A stretch of 10,241 nucleotides of DNA from Bacillota bacterium (GTDB lineage Bacteria; Bacillota; Dethiobacteria; DTU022; JAAZDR01), in contig JAAZDR010000125.1 in the NCBI GenBank assembly GCA_012512705.1, forward strand, positions 1 through 10,241. Reading direction: 5' to 3'. Each line of letters begins with the position of its first letter. Within the stretch, counting starts at the first letter, position 1. The translations under genes were made by a program, and so were the position numbers. A model generated the notes under the pieces. That model was not told the DNA's origin. It ran no database searches and saw only the letters and a list, made by a program, of their open reading frames with translations. This document shows, piece by piece, positions 9,687 through 10,241 of the stretch.

Positions 9687-10241
9687 CTAATCAACCAGGC
9701 ATGCTTCTGTTTCCGTCACCAGCTCGTGCATCAGCTCTTTAACCGTAGTGAGTTTATGCAGGCGGTAGACATTACTGCCAGCAAAGATTAAACCGTTTTC
9801 CGTGTCTCCATTCACAGCATTAATTAAAGCCCGGGAAATGCAATACGGGGTGGTACGCAGATCGCAAGGGCGGAGGCAGTTATAACACCTTTCAACAGGC
9901 AGATTGCTTTTTTCTGTCTCTGCGATAAACTTATTGCGGATCGCCCGACCAGGCATGCCCACCGGGCTCTTAACGAGCTGTAGATCTTCTTTGCCGGCCC
10001 TTAGATAGGCCAGTTTAAAATTGCCGTGGGCATCACATTCTTCTGTAGTAACAAACCTAGTCGCCAGCTGCACCCCTGCTGCGCCGAGCTTCATAAAGGC
10101 CGCAATATCGCGCCCATCAAAAATTCCACCAGCGGCAACAACAGGAATCTTTTTCTGATATTTCTGTTCAAATTCCGCAAGGGCGTTAATAACCTCTAAA
10201 AGCAGAGCTTTCAAATCAGGCTTTGGTTCGCTATTAAGGAC
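9687..10241 (-). CDS. Nitronate monooxygenase-family flavoprotein, N-terminus cut by the window edge
   Basis: The C-terminal 184 residues of a TIM-barrel FMN protein of the 2-nitropropane dioxygenase/FabK-like group. IPVVAAGGIFDGRDIAAFMKLGAAGVQLATRF is the flavin phosphate-binding region, here spanning about 10049-10145. The tail carries four cysteines, C-x2-C-x3-C-x7-C (9840-9887), in CYNCLRPCD...YC, then ISRALINAVNG and FAGSNVYR. This tail marks a clostridial subgroup and may bind an iron-sulfur cluster or another metal. The frame is open to the edge (VLNSEPKPD precedes the TTG at 10214), so that TTG is internal rather than a start. The family oxidises nitronates in characterised members; the substrate here is unknown, and an enoyl-ACP reductase-like role is possible. 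Only 24 bases separate its stop from the metY promoter and no terminator is visible, so its transcript may run into the riboswitch leader. Confidence 0.85.
   Translation of the reverse strand, partial: VLNSEPKPDLKALLLEVINALAEFEQKYQKKIPVVAAGGIFDGRDIAAFMKLGAAGVQLATRFVTTEECDAHGNFKLAYLRAGKEDLQLVKSPVGMPGRAIRNKFIAETEKSNLPVERCYNCLRPCDLRTTPYCISRALINAVNGDTENGLIFAGSNVYRLHKLTTVKELMHELVTETEACLVD

Overview
The window looks like a core-metabolism segment of a Bacillota chromosome, most likely a clostridial anaerobe. The grounds are an S-box (SAM-I) riboswitch with an intrinsic terminator, mostly purine-rich Shine-Dalgarno sites, a pyruvoyl-type arginine decarboxylase in a polyamine operon, and a clostridial-style Cys-rich nitronate monooxygenase. 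Genus cannot be fixed by eye. I see no insertion sequence, phage gene, tRNA, rRNA or CRISPR array.

Left part, minus strand (read right to left): pdaD (arginine decarboxylase), speE (aminopropyltransferase) and speB (ureohydrolase) form a tight polyamine operon. A 212-base gap follows, holding a long hairpin flanked by a near-identical 17-base direct repeat. Then comes pyrG (CTP synthase), which runs off the left edge after 503 codons. PyrG has His where the family glutamine-pocket motif has Gln.

Middle: a 250-base AT-rich divergent region separates pdaD from a plus-strand class A penicillin-binding protein. This protein is complete in both its glycosyltransferase and transpeptidase motifs and has an odd Trp/Pro-rich tail. 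It converges with the next minus-strand gene, leaving only 6 bases between the stops.

Right part, minus strand: a SAM-I riboswitch with a clear terminator and competing antiterminator precedes metY and metX (sulfide assimilation into homocysteine), followed by a glyoxalase II-like metallo-hydrolase that is probably in the same SAM-controlled transcript. The right edge cuts a nitronate monooxygenase-family gene, of which only the C-terminal part is visible.

The polyamine operon consumes decarboxylated SAM while the metY-metX operon is repressed by SAM, so the two halves are linked metabolically. Most genes are ordinary. The parts most worth a second look are the pyrG leader, the PyrG active-site substitution, the route used by the polyamine operon, and the hydrolase riding in the methionine operon.
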